Shown piece by piece: positions 39,481 through 48,633 of a DNA stretch of 64,000 nucleotides. A program made the position numbers and the translations under genes. The notes beneath the pieces are model-generated. The model saw only the letters and a list, made by a program, of their open reading frames with translations, had not been told where the DNA came from and ran no database searches. The stretch's first letter is position 1. Each line of letters begins with the position of its first letter. Source of the stretch: Rhodopseudomonas palustris (GTDB lineage: Bacteria; Pseudomonadota; Alphaproteobacteria; Rhizobiales; Xanthobacteraceae); the NCBI RefSeq assembly GCF_013415845.1, contig NZ_CP058907.1, forward strand, positions 3,348,001-3,412,000, read 5' to 3'.

Positions 39481-39720
39481 TTAGCTCTTTGCGTTCTTTT
39501 CAAGAAACTTGGTGGCGTCGCCGACGGTGAGAATCGTCTCGGCGGCGTCGTCCGGAATTTCGCAGCCGAACTCTTCTTCGAACGCCATCACGAGTTCGAC
39601 GGTGTCGAGGCTGTCGGCGCCGAGATCGTCGATGAAGCTGGCGCTATCGACCACTTTCTCGGGTTCGACACCAAGGTGTTCGACCACGATCTTCTTAACC
39701 CGCTCGCCAATCTCACTCAT
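39481..39720 (-). CDS. acpP: Acyl carrier protein
   Basis: A 79-residue acidic carrier protein. Ser37 in [12 protein letters not shown] is the phosphopantetheine attachment site; the helical frame is standard. It carries growing acyl chains for FabD, FabG and FabF, whose genes flank it. A 304-base gap upstream probably holds a dedicated promoter, as expected for one of the most abundant proteins in the cell. Confidence 0.98.
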   Translation of the reverse strand: MSEIGERVKKIVVEHLGVEPEKVVDSASFIDDLGADSLDTVELVMAFEEEFGCEIPDDAAETILTVGDATKFLEKNAKS

Positions 39721-40024
39721 CTATTTAACCCCGTGATTGTTCCGTTTCGACCCGACCGACAGACGATACGAGCCATCGTGGTGCGTCAACTCGCTAAGTT
39801 CCCGTCGCATCGCGAAGTGTGTTGATTTTGCCCCCGTCCCCGGGTCGAAGCCGACCACCCGGGCGGCAAGCTCCCCATCGCCAATATACAGGGTTTGGAC
39901 ATCCTGCAATGGCCTTCTTTGCTTGTCCGCCAGTGGTTCGGTTATCATACTTCCGATGCATTGACCACAAGCCCGCGGCGACTGCGGGGGACCGCGTGCG
40001 CCGCCACAAGCTCGCAGATTGCTG
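39721..40024 (-). promoter_or_regulatory. 304-base acpP upstream region with probable promoter
   Basis: No gene is convincing here. A 75-codon minus-strand frame runs through it but has poor third-position G/C bias and rare codons. A TTGACG hexamer lies at 39784-39789 on the minus strand, about 65 bases before acpP, with a weak -10 match 15-17 bases on (TATCGT/TCGTCT). A second pair, TTGCAG (39904-39909) and TATATT (39883-39888), has a short 15-base spacer. Which one is used cannot be decided by eye. Confidence 0.4.
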
Positions 40025-40762
40025 TCAGATCATCGCCATCCCGCCGTTGACGTGAATGGTCTGACCGGTGACGTAGGCGGCCTCGTTCGAACTGAGATAA
40101 ACCGCCGCAGCCGCAATGTCGTCCGGCGTGCCGAGCCGGCCGGCCGGCACCTTGCCGAGAATCGCCTCGCGCTGCTTGTCATTGAGAACGTCGGTCATCG
40201 GCGTCGCGATGAAGCCCGGCGCAATGCAGTTCGCCGTGACGTTGCGCTTGGCGTATTCGGCGCCGAGCGTCTTGATCATGCCGATCAAGCCGGCCTTCGA
40301 GGCCGTGTAGTTGCCCTGCCCCGGATTGCCGGTGACGCCCACCACCGAAGTGATCGCAATGATGCGGCCGAACTTCTTGCGCATCATCAGCTTGGTGGCA
40401 GCGCGCGTCAGCCGGAAGGTCGCCGTGAGGTTGACCTTGATCACCTCGTCCCAATCCTCGTCGCGCAATTGCACGAACAGATTGTCGCGGGTGATACCTG
40501 CGTTACATACCAGGATGTCGAGCCCGCCCATGGCTTCGGCCGCAGCCGGCACCAGCGCCTCGACGTCCGCCGCGTCCGACAGATTGCAAGGCAGCACGTG
40601 CACGCGTTCGCCGAGCTTGGCGGCCAGCGCGTCGAGCGCCTCGCGCCGCGTGCCGGAGATCGCCACGGTGGCGCCCTGGCCGTGCAGCGCCTGGGCGATC
40701 GCGCCGCCGATGCCGCCGGTTGCGCCGGTGACCAGCGCGGTTCTGCCTGTCAGATCGAACAT
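40025..40762 (-). CDS. fabG: 3-oxoacyl-ACP reductase
   Basis: A 245-residue short-chain dehydrogenase that reduces 3-ketoacyl-ACP with NADPH. The coenzyme loop is TGATGGIGGAIA, then NAGITRDNLF, catalytic Ser in ITSVVGVTGNPGQ, and YTASKAGLIGM with the Tyr/Lys pair; the C-terminus YVTGQTIHVNGGMAMI is typical. The start at 40762 (MFDLTGRTALV) is chosen over an upstream frame extension. The gene is 19 bases downstream of fabD. Confidence 0.97.
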   Translation of the reverse strand: MFDLTGRTALVTGATGGIGGAIAQALHGQGATVAISGTRREALDALAAKLGERVHVLPCNLSDAADVEALVPAAAEAMGGLDILVCNAGITRDNLFVQLRDEDWDEVIKVNLTATFRLTRAATKLMMRKKFGRIIAITSVVGVTGNPGQGNYTASKAGLIGMIKTLGAEYAKRNVTANCIAPGFIATPMTDVLNDKQREAILGKVPAGRLGTPDDIAAAAVYLSSNEAAYVTGQTIHVNGGMAMI

Positions 40763-40781
40763 CTCGCCTCCTTGTGCCGGC

Positions 40782-41741
40782 TTAAGCCGAGCGTCCGGCC
40801 GCCAGCGCGTCTTTCGCCGACGCGATGTCGTTGGGGCCACCTACGGAAATACCAATCGCGCCATCAGCGATGCGCTTCACCAGGCCGCTCAGCACCTTGC
40901 CGGCGCCGATCTCCAGAAACTGATTCACGCCCTGCGACGCCATGAAGGCGACCGACTCGCGCCAGCGCACGGTCCCGGTGACCTGCTCGACCAGACGGCG
41001 GCGGATTTCATCCGGATCGGTGATCGGCGACGCCAGGACGTTGGCGACCAACGGCGCGGCCGGCGCCTTGATGGTCACGCCCGCAAGCGCCTCGGCCATT
41101 GCTTCGGCCGCCGGCTGCATCAGCGAACAATGGAAGGGAGCGGACACCGGCAGCAGCATCGCGCGCTTGGCACCCTTGCCCTTGGCGATCTCGACCGCGC
41201 GCTCCACCGCGTCCTTATGACCGGAGACGACGACCTGACCGCCGCCATTATCATTGGCGGCCTGGCAGACCTGGCCCTGCGCGGCTTCGGCCGCCACCGC
41301 GACCGCGGTGTCGTAATCGAGCCCGAGCAGCGCGGCCATCGCCCCGACGCCGACCGGCACCGCCTTCTGCATCGCCTGACCACGGATCCGCAGCAGCCTC
41401 GCCGTGTCGCTCACGCTCAGGCTGCCCGCAGCGGCCAACGCGGAATATTCGCCGAGCGAATGACCGGCCACGAAGGCGGCATCTTTGCCGACCGACACAC
41501 CGGCTTCGGTCTCCAGCACGCGCATCGTCGCCAGCGACACCGCCATCAGCGCCGGCTGCGCATTCTCGGTGAGCTGCAGCGTTTCAGCCGGGCCTTCCCA
41601 GATGATCGATGTCAGCTTTTCGCCGAGCGCAGCGTCGACTTCGTCGAACACCGCCCGCGCCGCCGGAAAGGCTTCGGCGAGCGCCTTGCCCATACCCACG
41701 GCCTGGGACCCCTGCCCCGGAAAGGTGAATGCTGCGGTCAT
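40782..41741 (-). CDS. fabD: Malonyl-CoA:ACP transacylase
   Basis: A 319-residue acyltransferase that loads malonate onto acyl carrier protein. The oxyanion FPGQGSQAVGMG lies near the N-terminus, the nucleophile elbow is VAGHSLGEYSAL with catalytic Ser, and the His is in SAPFHCSLMQPA. FabD is the first gene of the run fabD-fabG-acpP-fabF-mltG-yicC-gmk, the conserved fatty acid/cell wall arrangement. Confidence 0.97.
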   Translation of the reverse strand: MTAAFTFPGQGSQAVGMGKALAEAFPAARAVFDEVDAALGEKLTSIIWEGPAETLQLTENAQPALMAVSLATMRVLETEAGVSVGKDAAFVAGHSLGEYSALAAAGSLSVSDTARLLRIRGQAMQKAVPVGVGAMAALLGLDYDTAVAVAAEAAQGQVCQAANDNGGGQVVVSGHKDAVERAVEIAKGKGAKRAMLLPVSAPFHCSLMQPAAEAMAEALAGVTIKAPAAPLVANVLASPITDPDEIRRRLVEQVTGTVRWRESVAFMASQGVNQFLEIGAGKVLSGLVKRIADGAIGISVGGPNDIASAKDALAAGRSA

Positions 41742-42006
41742 CTGGATTCCTGAACCTGTCTCTGAAGTCGGGGCCGTAAGACACCGCCCGGCCCCGTCGT
41801 GTCAAGTTGACTGCTGTCTAACATCCTTTCGAACAGCCCCGTGACTCACAGGCTTATTGTCATCCTTCCGGCAACGGCTCGCCGGGTCGGGCCGGCGGCG
41901 TTTGTGAAATGCATTTACCGTACAGGAAGGTGCGTACGACTTTTAAGGAACCCATCAACGCTTTCCCGGCTACCGCTATCACCAGCACAGCGGATGATTA
42001 TTCCTC

Positions 42007-43356
42007 ATGCGATTGATCAGCGAACGATACTTCCTTTCGAGAAATGCGGGCTTTTTGCGCGCAATCGGCCCATCCAGTCCAGCCGTCACTTGGCTGATCA
42101 GCGGACCGCAGCCGCAGCCGGCCTCGATCGTTCGCAAGTTGCTGCTGCATACGCAGACCAGGAAGCGAACGCTGGTCTTGGCCATCTTTTCGACGACGCT
42201 GATGGCGGCGGTCGTCGCGGCCACCACCGATGCAATCTGGGCGATCGTCTGGCTCGCCGTCGAGCTTGGGTTCGGCGCAGCACGCTACGCGGCACTTGCC
42301 GCATTGCAGCGCGATGAAGCTGCCGGCCGCCCCGGCAATGCGGTCCTGCCGCTGTATCTCGGCATGTCCTGGGCGACCTGCTACGGAATCGGTTGCGGGC
42401 TTTGCGCCATCTCCGGGGAATGGCTGCTGATTTTGATGGCCGGCATCTTTATCTCCGGCCTTGCGGGCGGGATCTCCTCGCGCAACTCGGGCACGCCACG
42501 GTACGGCATCACACTGATCTATCTGCTCGGCACGCCCTACAGCGTGGCGATGGTGCTGTCGCCGCTCCCCTATATGTACATTGTCGGACTGCTCGTTCCG
42601 ATCTGGGGCTTCGGCATGGCTCTCGTGCTGCTCGAGAATTACGAGGTGCTGCTCAACCTGTTTCTCTCCGAGCGGAAGAATCGCCGGCTGGCCAACTACG
42701 ATTCTCTCACCGGGCTCCCCAACCGGGTGATGAAGCGGCAGCGGTTCGAACGGTTGCTGCGCGGCGCGGATGCGTCCGCCGCCGCACCTCTCACCGTGTT
42801 CTGTCTGGACCTCGACGGCTTCAAGAGCGCCAACGACCGGTTCGGTCATGCCGCCGGCGATGCCGTGCTCGTTTCGGTCGCCGAGCGGCTGCGCAGCAGC
42901 GTCCGCGAGCAGGATCAGGTGTTCCGTGTCGGCGGCGACGAATTCGTGGTGCTCCTGCCCGGAACACGAACGGACGATGCGGCTCCGGTTGCGCAGCGAA
43001 TCATCGCCGCGATTGCCGAGCCGTTCGAACTGGCAGGCCACGGCCGGCTCGACATCGGCGTCAGCATCGGCGCGGCAACCTTCCCGACGGATGGCTCGAC
43101 CGTGGATGACCTGCTGCGGGCCGCCGATATTGCGATGTATGAGGCCAAACGGCAGGGAAAGGGCCGGTTCGTGGCGGCCGGCCGCAACGGCATGGTGCCC
43201 CAACACCCCGCCCCCGATACCGCCAACGTAACTCCGGCCTCGAGAGTGCGGGCCCCCGAACCGGCCGGCCTGTGGTCGAAACTGCAGCTTCCGTCCCTTG
43301 CCAAGGCGGCCGAAATCCGTATAACGGCGCATCCGCAGATCCCGGCCGGGAGCTGA
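42007..43356 (+). CDS. Membrane-bound diguanylate cyclase (GGDEF)
   Basis: A 449-residue protein with about five to six hydrophobic segments in residues ~50-210 (e.g. TRKRTLVLAIFSTTLMAAVVAATTDAIWAI) and a C-terminal GGDEF domain (~235-400). The catalytic motif is intact (RVGGDEFVVLLPG), and the product-inhibition I-site RxxD (REQD) sits five residues upstream of it, so the enzyme should make cyclic di-GMP and be feedback-inhibited. The membrane part resembles MASE-like sensory regions, but no ligand can be read from it. There is no EAL domain. The gene stands alone, divergent from fabD across 265 bases. Confidence 0.93.
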   Translation: MRLISERYFLSRNAGFLRAIGPSSPAVTWLISGPQPQPASIVRKLLLHTQTRKRTLVLAIFSTTLMAAVVAATTDAIWAIVWLAVELGFGAARYAALAALQRDEAAGRPGNAVLPLYLGMSWATCYGIGCGLCAISGEWLLILMAGIFISGLAGGISSRNSGTPRYGITLIYLLGTPYSVAMVLSPLPYMYIVGLLVPIWGFGMALVLLENYEVLLNLFLSERKNRRLANYDSLTGLPNRVMKRQRFERLLRGADASAAAPLTVFCLDLDGFKSANDRFGHAAGDAVLVSVAERLRSSVREQDQVFRVGGDEFVVLLPGTRTDDAAPVAQRIIAAIAEPFELAGHGRLDIGVSIGAATFPTDGSTVDDLLRAADIAMYEAKRQGKGRFVAAGRNGMVPQHPAPDTANVTPASRVRAPEPAGLWSKLQLPSLAKAAEIRITAHPQIPAGS

Positions 43357-43527
43357 ACGGACGGTCTCACCATGATCTCCCCTGGGCCTTATCTCCCTTG
43401 GCGATTTTGATGCGGCAGGGCCAGTCGGCTCGTCGTCCCGTGCTTCCGCCTTCTGAGCAGTCGAGTCCTTTCCGAAGGGTTCGAAGGGCTTGCCGCCGGT
43501 TCTGCGCTAACACGAGAAAGGACAACC

Positions 43528-44004
43528 ATGCCTCTTTATGAGCATGTCTTTTTGGCGCGCCAGGATGCCAGCGCCCAGCAGGTTGAAGAGCTCACCACCC
43601 AGATCACCGGCGTGATCGAAGGTCTCGGCGGCAAGGTCACCAAGACCGAGTCGTGGGGCCTGCGCTCCCTGACCTACCGCATGAACAAGAACCGCAAGGC
43701 GCATTTCGTGCTGCTGAACATCGACGGCCCCGCCGCGGTGGTCTCGGAGATCGAGCGCCAGGAGCGGATCAACGAAGACGTCATCCGTTATCTGACGGTG
43801 CGCGTCGACGAACACGAGGAAGGCCCCTCGGCGATGATGCGCAAGGCCGATCGGGATCGCGAACGCGACGACCGTGGCCCCCGCGAAGGTGGCTTCCGCG
43901 GTGATCGCGAAGGCCGTGGCGACCGCGACGGTTTCCGTGGCGATCGTGGTCCGCGCCGTCCGCGTGAAGACGCCGACGCCCCCGCAGCAGCAGTCGAGGA
44001 GTAA
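43528..44004 (+). CDS. rpsF: 30S ribosomal protein S6
   Basis: A 158-residue S6 with the usual ferredoxin-like fold in the first ~100 residues ([34 protein letters not shown]). The C-terminal ~55 residues are an Arg/Gly/Asp-rich tail with repeated [14 protein letters not shown] units, longer than in most bacteria. S6 pairs with S18 on the platform of the small subunit; rpsR follows after 5 bases. Confidence 0.97.
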   Translation: MPLYEHVFLARQDASAQQVEELTTQITGVIEGLGGKVTKTESWGLRSLTYRMNKNRKAHFVLLNIDGPAAVVSEIERQERINEDVIRYLTVRVDEHEEGPSAMMRKADRDRERDDRGPREGGFRGDREGRGDRDGFRGDRGPRRPREDADAPAAAVEE

Positions 44005-44009
44005 GCACT

Positions 44010-44249
44010 ATGGCTGAAGCAGGTGCACGCCGTCCGTTCTTCCGCCGCCGCAAGACCTGCCCGTTCACGGGAGCGAATGCGCCGAAGATCGATTACAAGG
44101 ACTCCAAGCTGCTGATGCGTTACGTCTCGGAGCGCGGCAAGATCGTGCCGAGCCGCATCACCGCCGTGTCCGCCAAGAAGCAGCGCGAGCTCGCGCGCGC
44201 CATCAAGCGCGCCCGTTTCCTCGGTCTGCTGCCCTACGTGATCCGCTAA
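44010..44249 (+). CDS. rpsR: 30S ribosomal protein S18
   Basis: A 79-residue S18 with the conserved core [50 protein letters not shown]. It is expected to be translated with S6 from a single message. A strong hairpin follows its stop. Confidence 0.98.
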   Translation: MAEAGARRPFFRRRKTCPFTGANAPKIDYKDSKLLMRYVSERGKIVPSRITAVSAKKQRELARAIKRARFLGLLPYVIR

Positions 44250-44256
44250 TCGAAGT

Positions 44257-44290
44257 AGCCCCGCGGCGTCCGCGCCGCGGGGCTCTCTTT
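44257..44290 (+). terminator. Hairpin after rpsR
   Basis: A perfect 12-bp stem (AGCCCCGCGGCG / CGCCGCGGGGCT) with a 4-base loop begins 7 bases after the rpsR stop and is followed by a T-rich but interrupted stretch (CTCTTTACTTCT). It may end most rpsF-rpsR transcripts before the DUF2232 gene. Confidence 0.7.
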
Positions 44291-44376
44291 ACTTCTCTCA
44301 TAAGGCTTCCGGGTCGTCCGGTCGCCGATGGTTGGGGCGAAACGCCTCTAACCGCTCGAAGGGAGCGGGACAGCTG

Positions 44377-45327
44377 ATGATGATCAACATTCTGATCGCG
44401 CTCGCCGCCGGCTGTGCTTCGGCGCTGATGTTCGTCTCGATCATTTCGGGCGCGCTGATCTCCTTGCTGCTGTTCTATCTGGCGCCGCTGCCGCTGATGG
44501 TTGCCGCGCTCGGCTGGGGCGTGCTCGCCGCCGCGATCGGCGGCCTGATCGCAGCCCTCGGGCTCGCCGCGCTGGTCAGCTTCCCCTACGCCATCGCCTT
44601 CGTCGTCACCATTGCGGTACCGGCATGCTGGCTCGGTCACCTCGCCCTGCTGGCGCGGCCGGCGGAAGCCGCGCAAGGCGAGACGCCTGCGCTGGAATGG
44701 TATCCGGTCGGCCGCCTGATCGCGTGGATGGCAGCATTCGCTGCGGCCACCACCATGGCCGCGCTATTCACGCTCGGCACCGACGGCGCCACCATCAATG
44801 ACAGCCTGCGCAATGGCCTGCAGCGCGCGCTCGGCCCGCGCAGCACACCCGGCAGCGACGCCGCCCTGGTCGATGCGCTGGTGGCCATCGCACCGCCCGC
44901 AGCTGCCACCGTGGCGATGCTGACGCTGACGCTCAATCTTTGGCTGGCCGCGAAGATCACCTCCACCTCCAATCGGCTGAGCCGGCCCTGGCCGGATCTG
45001 CGGACCGTGACGCTGCCGCCGATGACGCTGGCGGTGTTGTCGCTGGCGCTCGCGCTCAGCTTCGTCGGCGGCTTGACCTCGATGTTCGGCAAGACCGCCA
45101 GCGCCGCGCTGTTCGTCGCCTACGGCCTCACCGGCGCGGCGACGCTGCACACGCTGACGATGGCGTCGCGCAGCCGACTGTTTCTGCTCAGCTCGACCTA
45201 CGCGTTGATGCTGATCTTCCTGTGGCCCGCCGTCGGCCTGATCGCACTCGGCCTCGGCGACGCCTTTCTCAATCTACGGCAGCGCTACTTCGAGCGCCGC
45301 TCAATGCCGCCTCCCCCCACTCACTAG
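44377..45327 (+). CDS. DUF2232 family membrane protein
   Basis: A 316-residue integral membrane protein with about eight hydrophobic segments, matching the DUF2232/YybS-like family that often lies between rpsR and rplI in alphaproteobacteria. Hydrophobic runs include [25 protein letters not shown] and [21 protein letters not shown]; the end is [12 protein letters not shown]. Function is unknown; YybS relatives look like substrate-binding membrane components. ATGs at 44377 and 44380 are both possible, with GGGAGCGGGA upstream. It is 35 bases from rplI. Confidence 0.82.
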
Positions 45328-45362
45328 TTCAACATCTTTCGCAAACACACGAGGAGATCATC

Positions 45363-45950
45363 ATGGAAGTCATTCTGCTGGAACGTGTCGCCAAGCTCGG
45401 TCAGATGGGCGAGCTGGTCCGCGTCAAGGACGGTTTCGCGCGCAACTTCCTGCTGCCGCGTGGCAAGGCGCTGCGCGCCACCGCCGCCAATCGCGAGAAG
45501 TACGAGCACATGAAGGCCGATCTCGAGGCGCGTAACATCGCCGCGAAGGCCGAAGCCACCAAGGTCGCCGAGAAGATCGACGGTCAGAACGTGGTGGTGA
45601 TCCGCCAGGCGTCGGAAGGCGGCCAGCTGTTCGGTTCGGTGTCGGTGCGCGACATCATCGCCAGCTTCGACGGCCAGGGCGTCAAGATCGATCGCAGCCA
45701 GGTGCTGCTCGACGCGCCGATCAAGACCATCGGCAAGCACAGCATCCAGGTCGCGGTGCATCCGGAAGTCGAAGTCGCAGTTTCGGTGACCGTGGCGCGC
45801 AGCGCCGAGGAAGCCGAGCGCATCAACCGCGGTGAAGACATCTCGACCCGCCGCGAAGACGAAGACGCCGCCGCCGAGGCGCTGGCCGCCGCCGGCGAGT
45901 TCTTCGATCCGGACGCGCAGTTCGGCGAAGAGCAGCCGACCGAAGAGTAA
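45363..45950 (+). CDS. rplI: 50S ribosomal protein L9
   Basis: A 195-residue L9. The N-terminal rRNA-binding domain is [41 protein letters not shown], then a long connecting helix and the C-terminal domain ([26 protein letters not shown]). About 40 acidic residues at the end ([21 protein letters not shown] type) exceed the E. coli length of 149. The ribosome site GAGGAG precedes the ATG. An intrinsic terminator follows. Confidence 0.97.
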
Positions 45951-45977
45951 GCCGCTCGCGCAGCAGACCATCGACGA

Positions 45978-46009
45978 AGCCCGGCCTGAGTGATCAGGCC
46001 GGGCTTTTT
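45978..46009 (+). terminator. Rho-independent terminator after rplI
   Basis: A perfect 12-bp stem (AGCCCGGCCTGA / TCAGGCCGGGCT) with loop GTGA is followed by TTTT, 27 bases after the rplI stop. Confidence 0.92.
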
Positions 46010-46063
46010 GCTGCCGTCTGGCGGTGTCGGCCGCATCCCAAATTGCCGCCGCATCGTCCCATG

Positions 46064-46092
46064 AAAAAGGGCCGCGCATCGCGCGGCCCTTT
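46064..46092 (-). terminator. Rho-independent terminator after the haem-motif gene
   Basis: A perfect 12-bp stem (AAAGGGCCGCGC / GCGCGGCCCTTT) with a 3-base loop lies 22 bases downstream of the minus-strand gene's stop, and on that strand continues into a run of T. It faces the rplI terminator, insulating the two convergent genes. Confidence 0.9.
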
Positions 46093-46114
46093 CAATGTCA
46101 GCAGCCTTCAGGGC

Positions 46115-47086
46115 TTATTTCGAAGCGGGCACATCGGCCGTACCAGACGGCGGCTGAGCCGGCTGCGGCACCACCTCGGTCGACGGAGCAGACGGCGTGT
46201 CCGACCGTCGGGCCGGCGGACCAGCCGGTGACGGCGGCGGAGCAGCCGGCTTCGGCGTCGCGGCGGCCGGCGCGGCGGATTCGGGCGCCTTGGTTTCGGA
46301 GGGAGCCGCCGGCTTGGCCGGCTCAGGCTCAGCAGCCTTCGGCGCCGGCGTCACAGCCGGCACCGGATCGGTGTGAGCCGGAGTTTCGGCGGCCGGAGCC
46401 GCGGCGGGCTTGCCTGCGCCCTGCTTCGGAGCGGCGCCAGCCTCGCCCTTATTCGGCTCAGCCGCGGGCGCTTCAGGCTTGGCAGCTTCAGGCTTGGCAG
46501 CTTCCGGCTTGGCCGCTTCGGGCTGAGCCGGCTTCTCGCGCAGCCGCTTCTTGTCGCGGCGCTTCTTGGTCGGCTTGGCTTCCGGCTCAGGCGCGGCAGT
46601 CGGTTGTGCTTCGACGCCCGGAGCCGGGGCTGCGGCCTCGGCCGGCGGCTCAGCCTCGACTGGCGCGGCGCGGCGCTTGGACTTGCGACCGCGTTGAACC
46701 TTGGGCTCTTCCGCCTGGGGTGCCGGCGCAGCCTCGTCCGGAGCAACCGCTTCGGGAGCGCCGCGGCGCTGGCGGCGCTGCTTGGGTTCGGAAGGCGCAT
46801 CCTGGCGGCTGCGAGCGTCAGTGGCGCCGTTCGACACCAGATAGGCGCTGAGAGCCGAGGCCATTTCGCCGCTGGTGGTGTAGTGCTGTCTCAGAAACGC
46901 CCCGACCGCATTCGGCGGCACGGTGCGGAGCAGACCGCGGGGGCTCTTATGGCAGACCGAGCAGGTGCTCGCGAAGATCTGTGCCGAGCTCTTGCCCGCC
47001 TCTAAATTCTGGGCCCGGGCGGGCTGCGCGACGGTGATCCCAAGCGCGAGCAGTACCGCTACCGAACTGAGCAATCGGCTTACCAT
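46115..47086 (-). CDS. Exported CXXCH haem-motif protein with Ala/Pro/Lys/Glu-rich tail
   Basis: A 323-residue protein with a signal peptide (likely cut after ARA, residue 25) and a short cytochrome-c-like domain: C42-S-V-C45-H46 is a c-type haem attachment motif, and a helix HYTTSGEMASALSAYL (~68-83) resembles the terminal helix of class I cytochromes. No typical axial Met loop is evident, so haem coordination is uncertain. The remaining ~230 residues are low complexity, with basic blocks (RGRKSKRR, KKRRDKKR) and three tandem PEAAK units near residues 190-205. Such tails may span the periplasm or bind peptidoglycan. I do not know its function. The ATG is preceded by a purine-rich stretch. 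Confidence 0.75.
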   Translation of the reverse strand: MVSRLLSSVAVLLALGITVAQPARAQNLEAGKSSAQIFASTCSVCHKSPRGLLRTVPPNAVGAFLRQHYTTSGEMASALSAYLVSNGATDARSRQDAPSEPKQRRQRRGAPEAVAPDEAAPAPQAEEPKVQRGRKSKRRAAPVEAEPPAEAAAPAPGVEAQPTAAPEPEAKPTKKRRDKKRLREKPAQPEAAKPEAAKPEAAKPEAPAAEPNKGEAGAAPKQGAGKPAAAPAAETPAHTDPVPAVTPAPKAAEPEPAKPAAPSETKAPESAAPAAATPKPAAPPPSPAGPPARRSDTPSAPSTEVVPQPAQPPSGTADVPASK

Positions 47087-47344
47087 TTAGCCCTCCGATG
47101 CAAAAAATCGCCGCAGCAGCGGCGGTGACCTTTTAGCGAATTGTGAGATGATTGGAAGCGGAGAGATGGAACATCACCGTGCATGAAATGAGGCAGCTGA
47201 TCAGCCTCTTTGTCATGACGCGGATGTTACCTGTGAACGCTTCGGCCGTGCCTGGGTGACAGCGATAAGAACAAAGCCGCACGGTCGCCGTTGATGCAGT
47301 CGAGGCGCTGCTTCGCTGTCGGCGTCCGGTTTTGGGGCAAGTCG

Positions 47345-48612
47345 ATGGACGGAGTATTTCGTCTACTGCTCGGCCGCTTCATCCAACGCGGCACCATCAT
47401 TTTCACAACCGCAGGCGGCACCACCTTCACCTGCGGCGACGGGACCGGCGAACCAGTCCATGCTCGACTGACCTCGCCCCTCGCCCAGCGTCGCCTGCTG
47501 CTCGATCCCGAGCTCGCGCTCGGCGAGATCTACATGGACGGCGGACTAGTGATGCAGCAAGGCTCGATCGCCGACCTGCTTGCGGTCGCCATGGGCCAGC
47601 CTGACTGGACTCCGCGCTGGGCCAAACTTCACGGCCTGGTGCGCTATTGGATCCGGACCCTGCACCAGTTCAATCCGCGCAGCCGGTCGCGCAACAACGT
47701 CGCTCACCACTACGATCTGGACGGCCGGCTCTACGCGCTGTTTCTGGATTCCGACAAGCAATACAGCTGCGCGTATTTTGAGACGCCCGACGCCAGTCTC
47801 GACGACGCCCAGCTCGCCAAGAAGCGCCATGTCGCAGCGAAGCTGTTGACCACGCCAGGACAACGCGTGCTCGACATCGGTTCAGGCTGGGGCGGCTTGG
47901 GGCTGTATCTGGCTGAGACCTGCGGCGCAGATGTCACCGGGGTGCAGATGTCACCGGGGTAACGCTGTCGCGGGAGCAGCTTCGGGCGGCCAACGCACGC
48001 GCCGCCGAGCGGGGCCTTGCCGATCGAGCCCGCTTCCTGCTGCAAGACTATCGCGACGTCCCCGGGCCGTTCGACCGCATCGTCTCTATCGGCATGTTCG
48101 AGCATGTCGGCGTCGATCACTACGACACCTACTTCCGCCGCTGTGCCGAATTGCTCAAGGGCGACGGCGTGATGCTGCTGCATTCGATCGGGCGCTCCGA
48201 GGGTCCCGGCTTCACCAATCCTTGGATCGCCAAATACATCTTCCCGGGCGGCTACCTGCCTGCGCTCTCCGAGGTGCTGCCCGCCATCGAACGCGCCGGG
48301 CTTCTGGTTTGCGACATCGAGATCCTGCGGTTGCACTACGCCGAGACGCTGAAAGCGTGGCGCGAGCGGTTCCTGGCGCATCGGGAAGAAGCCGAGCGGC
48401 TATACGACGCGCGGTTCGTCAGGATGTGGGAGTTCTATCTGGCCGCGTCGGAGATGTCGTTCCGGAAGCAGAACACGATGGTGTTCCAGATCCAGCTCAC
48501 CCGGCGCCAAGGGGTGGTGCCGATCACGCGCGACTATATTGCGGCGGAGGAGAAACGGCTGCGCGGGATGGAAAAGAGCCGCACGCCGCGGCTGCAACTC
48601 GCCGGCGAATGA
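47345..48612 (+). pseudogene. Cyclopropane-fatty-acid-synthase-type SAM methyltransferase, frameshifted by a 17-bp duplication
   Basis: Two frames together encode one SAM-dependent methyltransferase of the CFA synthase family, which modifies double bonds of membrane phospholipids. Part 1 (47345-47962) runs from MDGVFRLLLGRFIQRG through QYSCAYFETPDASL to the SAM loop LDIGSGWGGLGLYLAETCGADVTG, then stops early. Part 2 continues TLSREQLRAANARAAERG, IVSIGMFEHVG and WEFYLAASEMSFR to 48612. The break is an exact tandem copy of 17 bases (47927-47943 and 47944-47960). Removing one copy restores a 416-residue frame that reads CGADVTGVTLSREQL without a stop. The upstream TTG at 47291 is a less likely start. 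As written the protein would be truncated; an ATG at 48094 could yield only the C-terminal part. Confidence 0.9.
47927..47960. repeat. Exact 17-bp tandem duplication causing a frameshift
   Basis: The unit GCAGATGTCACCGGGGT occurs twice head to tail with no mismatch, inside the methyltransferase gene. Seventeen is not a multiple of three, so the second copy shifts the frame and brings a TAA at 47960-47962. Confidence 0.98.
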
Positions 48613-48633
48613 CCCCGGTGGAGTGCAATATTC

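Noticed and set aside
39721..39948. A 75-codon minus-strand frame ending directly before acpP
   Set aside because: Third-position G/C is low and it uses rare codons (ATA, AGA, AGG); it overlaps the likely acpP promoter region, so I treat it as chance.
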